A stretch of DNA of 64,000 nucleotides from Rallus limicola (taxonomy: Eukaryota > Chordata > Aves > Gruiformes > Rallidae): contig JAKCOZ010000014.1 in assembly GCA_022605955.1 (NCBI GenBank), positions 16,374,001 to 16,438,000 on the forward strand. Reading direction: 5' to 3'. The position numbers and the translations under genes are program-made. Below are positions 38,930 through 51,174 of the stretch, piece by piece; the first letter of the stretch is position 1, and each line of letters opens with the position of its first letter. The notes beneath the pieces were generated by a model, which made no database searches, had not been told where the DNA came from, and saw nothing but the letters and a program-made list of their open reading frames with translations.

Positions 38930-39420
38930 ACGCACTGCAGTTGCGTGCGCCTGGTCAGTCAGCCCGGCGGGGCGGGCACCCAGCACGGCAGGACACAAGC
39001 GTGAGCACACAAAAAAAGGGGTGTTAGGGGTGGGGGTGTGTGGAAAGGAAGGACTGTTAGAAAAATGAAAGGAACCCCCGCAATCCTCCGCTCGTTTCCC
39101 CCTTGCGGTGCCAACGCACAAAGAGAGCGAGGGGCGCTGTGAGGGAGGGAGGGAGGTGGTTCCCCCGGAGGCGGGGCCGGGCGGGGGCCGGCCCGGGGCG
39201 GCCGCGGCGCTGGAGTCGGAGCCGGCAGCGGCGGAGCGGGAGGTGCCGGCAATCGCCGCCGCTGCCGCCGCCATGGAGCCGGGGGGCAGGCGCGGCCGCG
39301 CCGCCGAGGAGGGCCCGCGCCCCGAGGAGGAGGAGGTGGACCCCCGCATCCAGGTGAGGGCCCCGGCGCCTTGCCCGCTCTGCCTCCTGGGGAGGGGAAG
39401 GGGGGGGGGGGCGGCAGGCT
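38930..39420 (+). promoter_or_regulatory. SH3BP5: SH3BP5 CpG-island promoter
   Basis: A block of very high GC and CpG surrounds the SH3BP5 start codon at 39273. It contains an SP1-type GC box, GGCGGGGCC (39170-39178), a (GGGA)n run near 39141-39156 and no TATA box. The transcription start probably lies within about 200 bases upstream of the ATG. A run of 14 G at 39400-39413, just inside intron 1, ends this block. CpG-rich sequence resumes at about 39605-39740 after an AT-rich interruption. The long open frames on both strands here follow from base composition. Confidence 0.8.
39273..39353 (+). CDS. SH3BP5: SH3BP5 coding exon 1 (N-terminus)
   Basis: The ATG lies in an ideal context, GCCGCCGCCATGG. 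Twenty-seven codons read MEPGGRRGRAAEEGPRPEEE and end EEVDPRIQ|GTGAGG, phase 0. The acidic run and the VDPRIQ ending match the end of mammalian SH3BP5 exon 1. SH3BP5 (Sab) binds the BTK SH3 domain, is a guanine-nucleotide exchange factor for RAB11, and docks JNK at the mitochondrial outer membrane (known for the family). The N-terminal stretch before the acidic run is shorter than in human and rich in Gly and Arg; this low-complexity region varies between species. The close paralogue SH3BP5L is the alternative, but the METTL6-EAF1 neighbourhood favours SH3BP5. Confidence 0.88.
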
Positions 39421-39541
39421 TTATTTTTAAATTATATTTTAATACGTGTATATTAATTATTCTAATGATTGTATTTTAACGTTTCATATTTTTGCTTTTT
39501 AAATTTGTATGCGTTCTTACACGCATACATGAACATCTCAC

Positions 39542-39601
39542 GCATACATATATATACGCATATGTAGATATACATGTATATATACACATATATATGTATG
39601 C
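39542..39601. repeat. 60-bp extended palindrome (cruciform-prone) in SH3BP5 intron 1
   Basis: Perfect 14-bp inverted arms, GCATACATATATAT (39542-39555) and ATATATATGTATGC (39588-39601), enclose a 32-base loop that itself contains the 12-bp palindrome TATACATGTATA (39569-39580). The sequence is almost wholly alternating purine-pyrimidine. It lies about 190 bases after exon 1, between two CpG-rich blocks. Confidence 0.85.
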
Positions 39602-39609
39602 ATTTCCCC

Positions 39610-41491
39610 GGGCCGGGCAGCGGTGTCGGGCACCCCCGGGTGTCTCGGTGCCCGCCGGGTATGTGGGGGGAGCGCTCCCGGAGCGCCTTTGTTACCCTGC
39701 GGTCCCGGGCAGCGCTCTGCACCGGGCTCCGGTGGGCGTCCTTCCCTCTTCTCCTGCCGAATCCCCCCTCCCCTTGCATTTTTGACCATGACAGTGTGAC
39801 CTTGCTCTTGAAACTGGGCTGATGCCCTGAAATCTGTAAATTGGGGAGGGCGGAAAGCATAGGTTTATTTTTATTATTACTAAGATGGTGTTTCCTCTCT
39901 CTGAATGCCTTCTGAAATGCTTTTTATTCTTGCGTGGTTTCTAGACAAAGCTTTTCTCCCCAAAATCGTGTCATGACCAATTGCCCGGTGCAAAGTTCAG
40001 CACGCTGCGGCCCCTGAAATTAAATGTATTTTTAGGTCTCTGGAGATTTACAGCTTTTGCCTCTGGCGTTGCTGGGACTGTTTGTCACGAGTGAATATAA
40101 GCATATGTGTACGTTGCTGAGAGGATGGATCCTTGGCATACGGCCCTCCTTGCCATAATTGTCATTCCTTTCTGCATCGTGAGCTGAGCAGAGCAATTGC
40201 AAAATTCACAAAACATGGTTACACAGAGAGAGGCCCTCGGCCAAAAAAGCTAGTCTCTCTTACTGCCCCGATTTCCAGAAGCTGAGCTCTGCGGCTAGTG
40301 CTTATTGATCTATTTTTGGCCTGAGGTTCTTCAGTTTGTAACATGCTTCCACGTAACCGAGCTGCATGTTGTAGGTGAAACTGTGCTTTTGTTGAGTTTG
40401 CTGTTTGGCTGCTCTGTCTTCCCCTGTGAGAGCCCTAAAATTCTTGGCCTTGCAGTTACACAGGAATTACCCAATTGCCTTTGAGTCTCCATTTCAGAAA
40501 ACATGGGTATGCAAATATATATCCCCTAAATCCTAGGAGCTGGGAATGAAACCTGACCTCCGAGGATAAGAGAACTTAACTGTTGCAATTAATTCCTTTC
40601 TGATTGTAACCAGAGTCATTCTTGTAATCTAGTGGGAAATCACTCAAGTGACAATCAATTTACAGTGTTTGGTTTATACAGCTCAACATTTCAGGGCGTA
40701 TTCTGTTACACCAGTTGTAAATTAAATAAGGATTGAGTTAGGGAACTCTCCCCTTGTTGTAGGATCTCACATGGCGTAATGTGTTGCTTAAGTAAGGAAG
40801 GCTATTGGAGTCTGCTCCTGAGGACTGCTTTTCCTGGTATGAGAGTCATTAAGAATGAGCATTGTTTTTTTACAGTAACTTCATTCATGCAAACGCCAGC
40901 CACATCTAGTAAATATTTATTCAAGGGATTTAACACCTTTGTTTTTGCTTTTAACAGATCAAACTGTTGGTACAAAAACAGATTAAGTAAACACAATCGT
41001 GTGTCTCATTGACTGGTGGTGGTATAAAATGTTTTGGCCAAATCCAGAGTAAGATGCTTCTTGTGCTTGCAAGACTTGTTTCTTACCAATGCTGTGCTTC
41101 CACTGTATGTCTCCTGTGGTAGTACTAACTTTATGCTAATCTTTTTGGGGTGGGTGTGTGTGTATCTCACTGGAAACTAGTGGTTACTGACTATATTGAT
41201 TAACAAGATAGGCCTTGCTGTACTTTATGTTCATTTTTAATAGTGAGGAATTAACTAGACCAGGAAATGTCCCACCTTAAAATAAAACTATAGAGCTTCT
41301 CCCATTATTTCTCCTGTAAGCAGCAAAATAGAAGACCAGTGACAAAGTTATTCCAAATGCCTCAAGGTTTCCTCTTATCACTGAATTTGTAAGCCACATT
41401 CCTTGTGAGCTTTTAGGGGATGCTGAACGAGCCTTTTCAAACTCTGTATTTCCCCCTGATTTCTTAATATGTGTTTGCCTTTTCTTTGTAG
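39610..41491 (+). other. SH3BP5: SH3BP5 intron 1, remainder
   Basis: Intron 1 runs 39354-41491. Its first part is still CpG-rich (to about 39740). The stretch 40000-40750 is unique sequence with scattered CpGs and crisp transcription-factor-like words, including ATGCAAAT (octamer, 40509-40516) and CTATTTTTGG (MEF2/CArG-like, 40310-40319). This suggests regulatory sequence, without alignment support. No coding exon is seen. Confidence 0.5.
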
Positions 41492-41554
41492 GGGGAGCTG
41501 GAAAAATTGAATCAATCTACAGACGATATCAATCGGAGGGAGACAGAGCTGGAG
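41492..41554 (+). CDS. SH3BP5: SH3BP5 coding exon 2
   Basis: Twenty-one codons, GELEKLNQSTDDINRRETEL plus E, between acceptor TTCTTTGTAG and donor GGAG|GTACAG, phase 0 at both ends. The peptide is identical to mammalian SH3BP5 as I know it and starts the long N-terminal coiled coil of the protein, the part that carries the RAB11 exchange activity. The exon is too short to appear as a long open frame and was found by similarity and splice sites. Confidence 0.94.
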
Positions 41555-44500
41555 GTACAGAATTCATCCTTCCATTTTCCTTGTGAGGGTGTTGGATTTT
41601 GTGAGCAGCAGAAGGGTATTTTTTTGTCGGTACATTCCCTCCTGAATGGTAATTTGTTTGCAAGAGTCTGGTGATGACTTTTTAAAGGTGTGAATTGAGC
41701 TATGAGCTGGAATGGAAAGGTAGCAGGATGCTGACAGTGTAAAAACCCAACGTGGAGAACCCCACCCCTATTTTTAGGGTTTGAATCTAAATTTAGACCT
41801 AAGTTCACTTTCTGCAAGTGATTGTTTTGGGTTTGTGTTCTTGTGATTATAGACATTGAAAGTTTATTTGGTTAAGACCTTTTTGTCATAGAGTTACTGA
41901 CCAGGATCTCCTTTTTGGTGGCTAATTTATTATTATTATTTTTTTTTACCTTGTTGGTTTTGAATTTTTTTGTTGTTACTTTTTGAGCAAGGAAAGTTGA
42001 AGGAAAAGGCTTCCTTGTTGGAAAAACGAGGGTTTTTTGGGGGAGCTTAAAAATGTGTAAGAAAGTTGTGAAGAAATTGTTTCTAAAGGCCCAAATTTGA
42101 GCTTCAGCAGCTTGGTTGTTGTTCTGGAAGGCTCAGCATTATTGATTTACTAACAAATCAAAGCAAACTGTCCCAGCTGTCTAAATTTTCTATAGTTATC
42201 TGGAAAACAGAGAGAATAAAGCCAGTGGAACTATAAGATGAATATGCTGCAAAAGGAAAACTGGCAAAAAAGTGATACTTCATCAAAATTATTTAGGGAG
42301 TAACATTACAATACCCTGAATATGCTATGAAAACATATTGAGATTATAATGGTGAACATACTCTAAAAGTACATCTGTAGATATCTATTCTGTATCTTCA
42401 GAACATCCAAGTCTGTGTTTGATGTGTTTTCTTCTCCTCTCTCATTGTATATGTATTTCATGACATGGGTACCTGGAGCATGGGATGGTTCCTGGTAGTC
42501 TTATAAAACAGTAGAGTATCCATTGAATGCACCAAGTAGAATATAGGGTTATGAACTTCTTTGGAAACAAAGCAACCTTGTCATGCAGCTGTTGTCTTCT
42601 CCCTACTTAGTTGCATTTCTGTGCTTTGTGGCATGAAGATCGTGAATTCATTTGCAAATAAATTTAGTGGAGTATGGGACTATTTGTTATGCAAAGTTAA
42701 GCTATATTTCATCTGTGAGAACTGTTCAGTGTCACTGGCTTGATTTAAAGTTTGAGTGAACTTTAAAAAAAAAAAATCAGTATGCTAGTCTGCAACAGTA
42801 CTAATTAAATGGACTTCAGGATTCTTTATGTAGGTATATTAAGAAAAAAAATCATATATATCTTTTCAGTCTCCTTATTTCATACTGAGGTACTGAAATT
42901 GAAAGATGGTGCTATGGATAGCTGCCTGGATTTCATTAATCTTATCGTAACCTTGCACTGAGGACACACTATGAAGCAGGTAGAATAGTAATAATAATGC
43001 AAATGCATACTCATGAAATAAGTCCCAATGACTTAAGATGGGATTTTACTGCTTGATTAAAATTATTCATGTGTTCAAGTGTTGGTAGAGCCTGGAGATT
43101 TGTAGCTACTCTGTGTGTGACACATGCTGAGCTTGAAAGGCCAAAAAGCTCCTGGTTCGTTGTAAATAAAAGAGCAGTGTTGCCACTGCTCTTAGTATTG
43201 TTGCTTACCTTACTTAATCTGAGAAATACTAGGTGGTAGAGCAGAAAATGATTATATGATGCTTTCTACCTCTATTTCATTAAATGTTTACTGCAGACCT
43301 GTCTGTAGTACTTACTGTAAGCAGTGTTTGATGGAATTAGTTTGAAATATCACCTGTATGCTTTCATGAATGTTTCCTCTTTGCTTTTCACCTGAAAGTC
43401 TTATTGGATTGAAGCCAGTTTGTAGTACCATGCAACTGCATAATTTTTAATCTGGAAAGATTTTAGTTACTTTTGATCTGCTTAAATTTTGAGGACAAAT
43501 GCAGTTGGGTGATGTAAGCAAAGCTTAATTTATATACATGTTGATAAATGCATTTTAAATGGACTTAAGACTTTTCTAGAGGAAAGATATTAAAATAAAA
43601 CCCACCTCAACACTTGTGGCTAGAAGAAAATCCCTGCATTAATACTCTGGGCAAGAAAAGAAAGCTTTGCCAAGCAGCATTACAGGATAAATCCTGAGTT
43701 TGGAAGCAGGGGTTCAGTACTGGGATCGTTCTGCTTCAAAGACTTCCAAAATCCTTGACTGTTGCTGAAAATGTGGGCTTCTGGGAGAGCCATGCTGAGA
43801 TCGCATTTGAAGATTTGCTATTTTGGCTTTTACTAGCTGCTTTGAGTCCCTCTTGCTACCCCTTCCTAGTTTGTGGTTTTGCTGCTATTGCAAGATACTT
43901 AATTAGAAGAAAGATGTGGGGTGTTTTTCTTTAAGCCAGACAATGATGTTATATTTATCCTATTATTTTTTCTTCATCTTTTCAGTATCTGATCACAGTT
44001 GACTTTAATGGGAACATAGACAGTATTATTAGGCTATTTTTGGCACAAGATGCTGATTGCCAGCTTCCTGTAGCATTACCTTGTGGCCCATACATTCCCA
44101 CTGTTGGATATTTTTTTCCTCTCAGAATAATCTGGAAAAGCAACTGGAGTGTTTGGGTAGAAAGTATGTTTCCTTGAAGGAAGTTCAGAAAAAGACATCC
44201 CTGTTTTTGTGACTTGATGTACTCTCTGATAAGCAGGAAGAGTAACTTTGTGACATCTAGGTACTGTGGGTCTGTTCTGGGCTTCCTCTAAAGGGGACAG
44301 CTCTCTCCAGTTCCCATTAACCGGAGTAAAAGGCTGTAGGTATTAAATGTTTCTAAACCTTGTGCTTTTGTTCTTGCTCTGCCTCAGGTCTGCATCTGCA
44401 AAATACAAGTAAAAATGCTGCTTAAACTGGTGAAAATGTTATGAGGCTGAAATCAGTGGAGACTTCTAGGTCTTTGAGACTATGCTGTCTCTCTTGGTGT

Positions 44501-44759
44501 AGCCACAGACGGGTCTGCATTTGAACAATGTGAGAAATATTGGCATTTACTGCTCACAAAGATGATAAAATGGGAAATTCTGTTTTAATTTGATCAGCCA
44601 GCCTTTTTTCTTTAATGAAAATAATAATAAAAAAAAGTTCTGCACCCAAACTACCTGAGAGAAAAGGGGTGGTTTCACATATGTAGTGTGACTTGAACAG
44701 ATATGTTTAAGTTGGCTACATCTATTCTTTTACTTGATATAATTACTCATTTTATTGCT

Positions 44760-45060
44760 CTTTTGACCTATCCTATTAAGCCCTAGAGAAATACCCTGAC
44801 CTGATGATGCTCATAGCCCGTTCAGGAGTTGTGGGGCTGCTGAAGGGCACCGAGTGGCTGGTAGTTACGCTGTGCGCTAATGTATTGCCTGTTAATGAAT
44901 CTTTGATTAGGTTTGATTTAAAATCCATAATGTTGCTCATACTAAGTGCAACGCTGAGCATTACTGACACAGCAAAAGGATGATAAGGGTCCTCCAAGGG
45001 ATTTAACACTTGGCTCCTCTAACGTCCCTGTTTATGCTCGACGTGTCCGTGAAAGGGTGG
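44760..45060. promoter_or_regulatory. Candidate conserved regulatory element in SH3BP5 intron 2
   Basis: Stretch with more CpGs than its surroundings (CCCG, ACCGAG, TACGC, TGCGC, AACGCT, AACGTC, CGACG and similar) next to homeodomain- and TCF-like words: GTTAATGA (44891-44898) and CTTTGATTA (44901-44909). This composition, CpGs kept in AT-rich motif-dense DNA, is what developmental enhancers often look like. No alignment was possible, so this is an impression from motifs. Confidence 0.25.
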
Positions 45061-48000
45061 GGGGAAACATCTTGCAGTGGAGATACAAGTATGTTTTGGC
45101 CAAATGCAAGTTAGCCTGGCGCCTTGCTGTTTGAGGTTTTTTTTTTCCCTGTTTATTGGAAATACATCTGCATCTGAAGTCCCACTAGGAGTTGCAAATG
45201 TACTTAACAAATGCGCGTGTCTTGCCTGTCCAGCTAACTCATACACAGCTCTGGCTCCTGCAAGTAATGGTTCAGATGCAACAAAGTCGCCCAGGGAGCC
45301 TCCGGCAGCTTTGCAGGGAGGGGAAATACAGCCCATACCATTAAAATTACTGCTGGAATCCCAGCTATCCCAAATGTGGTTTTTGTTAAAATTTCTGTGT
45401 TGGTGGAGCTATGAGAGCTACGAGGTTGCCAATGTTTGTTAAAGGGAGATGACTGCCTGTGAAATCTAGAGCTGAACAATGCTGCCTTCAGCTATGCTTA
45501 TTACAAGTAAGGCCCAGTTAGGATTCTTCTTACATGCTTTTTTTTTAGACCATCTAGACCTGATCTGCAGGACTTTGTGTTATTTTCAGTCCAGGTTGGT
45601 GTTGGATAGAGTTGAAGGAAAGGGGTGTTATCAGCTGTGGTGCTTTTTCACTTGTGAGCCTTGTCACATTTGAACCCCTCTCAGAAGGGGAAGGGTTATT
45701 TTGAGTTGCTCTTCTTACTTGCTAAAATAGTTGGGTTGGGGGTAAAGTTGAAGCTTTTGACTGTCACACACAAGCACCTTAAGTGGACTTTAAAAAAAAT
45801 AAATCCTTGATCTTTCAAGTTAAGTAGACTCTTCTGAAAAATCCTCAGGCTTTCCGGTTTTAGAAAAATGGCTTGTCAGTGGCAGGAATCTCATTCTGAG
45901 CACGCCTGCTTGGCCTGGGGTAACATCTATCCATAGGAATACCCACCACCTTATCAGCATCCCTGTGCACCACTTCCCAGTGTCCATAAAAGAGTACACA
46001 GATAAGGAGAAGCAGCTCGCTGGCTGATTTTTGGAGTGTGAGGTACACGTGTGATGGATTTGTCCAGCACTAGCAGGACAAATCTTTCTGTGTCTCTTTA
46101 TAATCTATTTGTTTCCATAGGAAATGTCTCCTGCGTGTGGACTGCTTGTTATTATGCCTTATGCTTTCATCCATGGATGAGTAAGGAAAGGCTTCTTCCT
46201 CTGCTATGACTCTGGAAAGATTTTGTTGCCTGAGTGAGTCAAAGGGCTTTACTTGATACATGTTCTTGAAGCAGAGATGGATTTCCAGTCTCAGGGAGGG
46301 AGGAAGGGTTAGGCAGAGAAATCTTGTTTTGGAAGGAACACCCAGTGCCTTCCCCTGCTGGCTCTTCTTCCCCTTCTTCTAGGAGGACTAAAAATACCAG
46401 TGCATTGTAGTCTCAGCCTGCAACTGTCTGCAACCAGGAGCTTACAGCAACTTCCAAATGCCAATTTTTACTGTTCTTAGATGGCAAGTTAGTAGCTGTG
46501 TGGGGAAAAAAACCCTTTTCCCTATCCCTAAAAATTAGGTGATGTTACTTCACCCCTTTTCTTGGACTTTATTTGGTATTTAATGTTTGGTAGTCAGTCT
46601 GGTTTACTTGAACTGCTCAGGCACTAAGTAGTTCTCAAAAAATGTCATTAACCTCTTTGTTGCTCTGCAGTAGATTTCTAGGCACATGCATGTGCATTTG
46701 TCTGGTGTGTGTGTAATTGGGAAGCCTACCTGCTTTCACACTTGGGACATTCTTGATCCTGACACTATGTCAGCTTGGAAATGAGCTTTTGGAGCTGGTA
46801 GGTCTCTGCAGCAGAGGTAGGCAGGTAGGGATACTGCTTGCCTCTTGGAAAGAGGTGAAGCCTGTCTCTCAGTCAGCAGTTTCATTTCCCGTGCACGTCC
46901 CAGCCTGGTTGGATGTGTTGTCTGAGGTTCTGCACACCAAACTGTCAGAAAGGTGATAGCACAACCTTTGTAAATGAAGTTCAGATGTGCTTGGTACTAA
47001 GATGCTTCATACCCATTTGATGTGTTAAGTTCATTTTAGCGAGAAGATTGTTTGAAAATACACGCTTCATTTGATGGGCAGAGATAGTTATTTGCCTGTC
47101 ACCTGGCATCTAACACCAGCTCATCACCATCACTCATGAGAAAGGAAAACAAGCATGCTTTATTCTCCAACAGATGCAGGGTAAGTGTAAAATTGTATTT
47201 TAGTTTCTTCCTGCATTTGAGGGTGGATCTGCAAAATGCTGATGCATGGATGGCCTGTCCTTTAGTGTGGTCCCTCTTGGTGCAGTAGCAGGTAGCTACC
47301 CAACAAGCAAATTACTAATTTTAGTAATGAACTATTGCAGGAAAAGCATATAGAGGGCAGAAGTCTGGCATGCTCCCTAAAAATGTGCTTGTGAAATCTA
47401 GAATATGTGAGAAAAGTGCTGAGGATTTCCAGGAAGCAAGGTGATGAGAGTGGAGCTCTTGCAGCTGTAGAACAAGATGTTAAAAAGGAAACTGCAGCTG
47501 TTCACATGATGCTCTAAGCGCTATGCATGCTGGAGTGTGTGCATGAAACCTAGGTGTAGTGAGAGTCTGGTTACTGAGGCTATAACTTAAGTGAGAAGTT
47601 TTGACTGCTACTTTGGGGTTGGTTTTTTTTTTTTTTGCATTTTGTAATACACACTGAGTGTGCAGTTCTTTCATCAGCTTTTGTCCAGCTTTAAACGGGT
47701 CATTTGAGCGAACAGGAGGGAGGAAATGTTAGAAGTGTTAGCCAGTCAGCCTTCAATATTGCCTTTCTGTTTGCAAAATTGGTGACAAGGTGTTCTTAAA
47801 AATGAACATAGAAGATTATGAGTGAGTAGAGGGTAAAACGTGCTTTTGAAATGTCTGGGTGCTTGAGATGAGATGTCTTTTATCAACTGTATTGCTTTTG
47901 TTACAGTTTATCTGGTCTGTGTGTGTATTCTGTGCAGTGATGAGAAAACCCATGTGTGTATTTGGGTGGTGGGGTTTTTTTGTTTGGGGTTTTTTGGTGG

Positions 48001-50269
48001 TGTGTGTGGGTTTTTTTGTTTTTTTCTTTTCTTTCTTCAAAAAACCCCTTGGAAATGGTGAGTGTGACTCACAGGGTTTGTACCTAGGGCTTTTATCAAG
48101 TTGTTGAAGGTGGTGTGGTAGTCTTCCTAAGAGAGATGTAAGGCTTCCCTCGTGCTGGGGGACGGTGATGTACTGCACTGCGGTACTGTTTCTGAGCCTC
48201 TAAGGTTTTGATGTGAGTGTTCTTAAAGAATGCACCATTAAGAAGATTTAGAGCTTTGAACCACTTCACAGGTGTCTCACTGCCGGTACCACAGGAGGTT
48301 GGGCACAGAGCAGGGAATTAAATTGATTCCCAAGTTATTGCCTTGACCACGGGCCCATCCTTCCTGCGAGCCACAGCTGCGCTTTTCATGTCATGCAAGT
48401 AACACGTGCACCAAGCCCGGTGCTCCTTGGTGCTTCTGACCTCTCCAGCTTCACATGAAGAGTAAAAATAGCTGCTGCACCTGTATTTCTTACTTAAACT
48501 TCCCCAGGGACACCTGCCAGGGAAATGGTACACGGTCCCAAGGGTGGTGACTTTCACAGATGCTCTGCCAGCACATGGTGGGGCCGACACACTGACAGCG
48601 GCTGTGCATTTGCAGGGGGGGAGCTGTACACCTGCTCACAGGAGATGTTACCTCAGCTCCCAGAGAGGAGCTGTGGTCACTGAGACTTCAAGTGCTGAGC
48701 CTGTTTGGCCTGAGGAGGCTGGGTGGTGCGAGTGCACTGGCTTGCTGCAGGACCATATGTGGTGTAGATGCACAGTGTGGGATGGCTTGCTTTTGTAGTG
48801 TAGCTGGGGCTAGTGGAGAGTAAAAGTGGTGTGTGTAGTGCCGGGGAGGACATGGGTTTGGCGTTTCACCTTCTTGGAGAGCTCAGAATCTTGTTGCTGT
48901 CTTCAAAGCGGATGTCTGGAAACCTTTAGTAGGGGAACTGATTCCAGCAGAGCAGCAGCATCTGCTTATTCTCTCATGCAGAAGGTGGTGGAGCCTGCAG
49001 GCCTGTGTTCTTGACAGTCAGGAGCCTGAGAGTAACTGTCGCTTAAAATATGTCATGTGATGGATGATATGGCTATAAGGTTCTGGGGTGTTTTGGGTTG
49101 GGTTTTTTTTTTGTTTATATTATTCACTGGAAAAAAATTAGGATGGTTGGATTCAAATAAAGCTTCCAGTAGGAACCGGGCTGTTCTGTGTAACTAGCTA
49201 CTGGGTGAAGTGCTCATGAACGAACGTGTATTTAACCACTTGCAAGACCTGTGTCTCAGGTGCTGGTTACAGGATTAGTTACTGTTCAGTAATTTGTATG
49301 TGCTTCACCTGAGTTGGTGAGAAATTCATGGCTACAGAAGTTGCTGTTAGCTTGACTGTTCTGTCCTTGGTGGTTTATGGTTTGGGGTTTGTTTTAAACT
49401 CCAGCTGGAGTCTAGTCCTCTTTTTCCTACTGGCTAAAAGTGTAAGTAATTCTTACATGAATAAATTTGGGGTGGGTGTCTAAGTAATGATGGTTTCTTT
49501 GTTCTGAGTGCTTATCTTGCAAACATGGAAACTGATTTATTTTTACAAAATCTCAGCATAGGGTTTTTTTCACTCAATGCCACACATGTTACTGTTTTTA
49601 ATTACTTTCTGTAACTAGTATCAAACTGTGCAGCTTTCACAAAGAAAGTGAAAACCAAACCTTCAGGCTCAGTCATTTAGAAATGAGTTTTTAATTTTGT
49701 TCCTGCTCTTGCAGGAATTTTTTCTTTCTGGTTAAATATACTTCAGTGCTTAACGTTTTCTTGCAATACAGTCATTGTGTTTGCAGTCTTATTTCAGTTA
49801 CTTGTGCAACTCATTTTGAGCTGTGAACCACGTATCACCCAGTGTTTTAACTGGAAGTCTTCAAACTCATCTCACTGAGAAAGTCATTGGCTCAAGACAT
49901 CCTGTTTGAATGATGCATTTCGGGCTTTCACTAAGAAACGGGATTATTGATTGGATTAGAGTTAATAAAATAATAAATTAATCTGCATTTAATTCTTAAA
50001 AGTTTGGTCCTGTTAACCACTTGAATACTTCCTTAGAATATACTGGACTACCTTAAGAATCTAAAGCTGTTTGCATTGGACTGAAATATTACTGATGTTG
50101 GTTAAGGCTTTAGGATAAAATGAAAAAGGAAGCAAAGATGCTTTTACTGAAATATGTTGCCTTTTTCTGTAGAAAATAATGTATTATTACAGGGTTTTGT
50201 TTCCACTTCTGAGGGTGTAGTGGTAGGTTCCAATGTATTTTAATTCTGCTAATGAATACACAGTTGTGC

Positions 50270-50550
50270 ATTCTAGAAATCCTCAACAATAATGACAGAA
50301 ACCTCCTGAATTAGAGCACTTCTTCAACCCAGCTGCTTCCTGATAATCAACATGTCACTCCAGCAGTCTGCCTAAATCCAGCTCTCTAATTAGAATTACA
50401 AGGCTTGTCAAGAGTTCACATGGCCCTTCCTCTTCGTCTCCTTAAATCCTGGGTCAGCTCCAGCCTGAATTTGCATCTCTCTGCAATAATTCCATTGATT
50501 TAGAGTCTATGTTGAATGCTAAAATGAAAATCAGGATCACTTTGCTTAAA
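50270..50550. promoter_or_regulatory. Candidate regulatory element with octamer and homeodomain sites
   Basis: Contains CTAATTAGAATTA (50387-50399, homeodomain-like core TAATTA at 50388-50393) and a perfect octamer ATTTGCAT (50469-50476), in unique low-repeat sequence within SH3BP5 intron 2. It is a motif-based guess only. Confidence 0.2.
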
Positions 50551-51174
50551 GGTGTGAAAATTTCAGTGGAGCAGAGAAAATAGTTTAATTGCTGCAGCTA
50601 ATCATGTAAAGAGGGCAACTCATCCAGTTTGGAAGTAGCAAATAGTAACAGTGAAGTGGAAAGTCGATGTTCTTACCCATTGATACAAACCCTAGCTGAA
50701 AAAGTGGGCCTTTATGGCAGGAAGTCTTGCTATGAAGTCCTGGGAGGTTTTTTGCTGCAGTTGAAGTAGGAAGGATGTGCTTATGAAAGGAAAGAGGAGC
50801 TGACTTGAACATACACTGTGTGGAAAGTGTCCAGTTCTTCCCACAGAAAGCAGTTCCTGTACATCCTTGTTTCTATTGCAAAATGGTGTCTCTGGGGTCA
50901 GCAGTACTATGGGTGTGCCACACTAAGGTTTAGGAGATGCTGGTTCTGGCTGATTTACCAGCCTGCTGTGGGATTTGCCCTGCCTTGCTAGCCCCATTCT
51001 GGCACTGTCTAGCTGAGGTGTCTTTGCCATTGAACTCCCTCTCAGAACCTGCTACGCTGCTGATTCCCTTCCCACCAAGTCATTTACAAACTATTCCTCT
51101 CTGAGACGCACCGCCAGAGGTGACATTTAGTGCAGCTTATTGCAGGCTTTGCATAAAAGTTGCTTCTGGAAGAT

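Larger units (their letters stand above)
41555..51174 (+). other. SH3BP5: SH3BP5 intron 2 (main part), no exon seen
   Basis: About 9.6 kb of intronic sequence, mostly AT-leaning and unique. It holds G/T-rich tracts at about 47967-48035 and 49083-49112, and two motif-dense stretches (44760-45060 and 50270-50550) listed separately. Open frames up to about 120 codons show no recognisable domain. Confidence 0.6.

Noticed and set aside
38915..39479. Long frames on both strands around the SH3BP5 start
   Set aside because: They follow from CpG-island composition. Only the 27-codon stretch at 39273-39353 matches SH3BP5 and ends at a proper donor.
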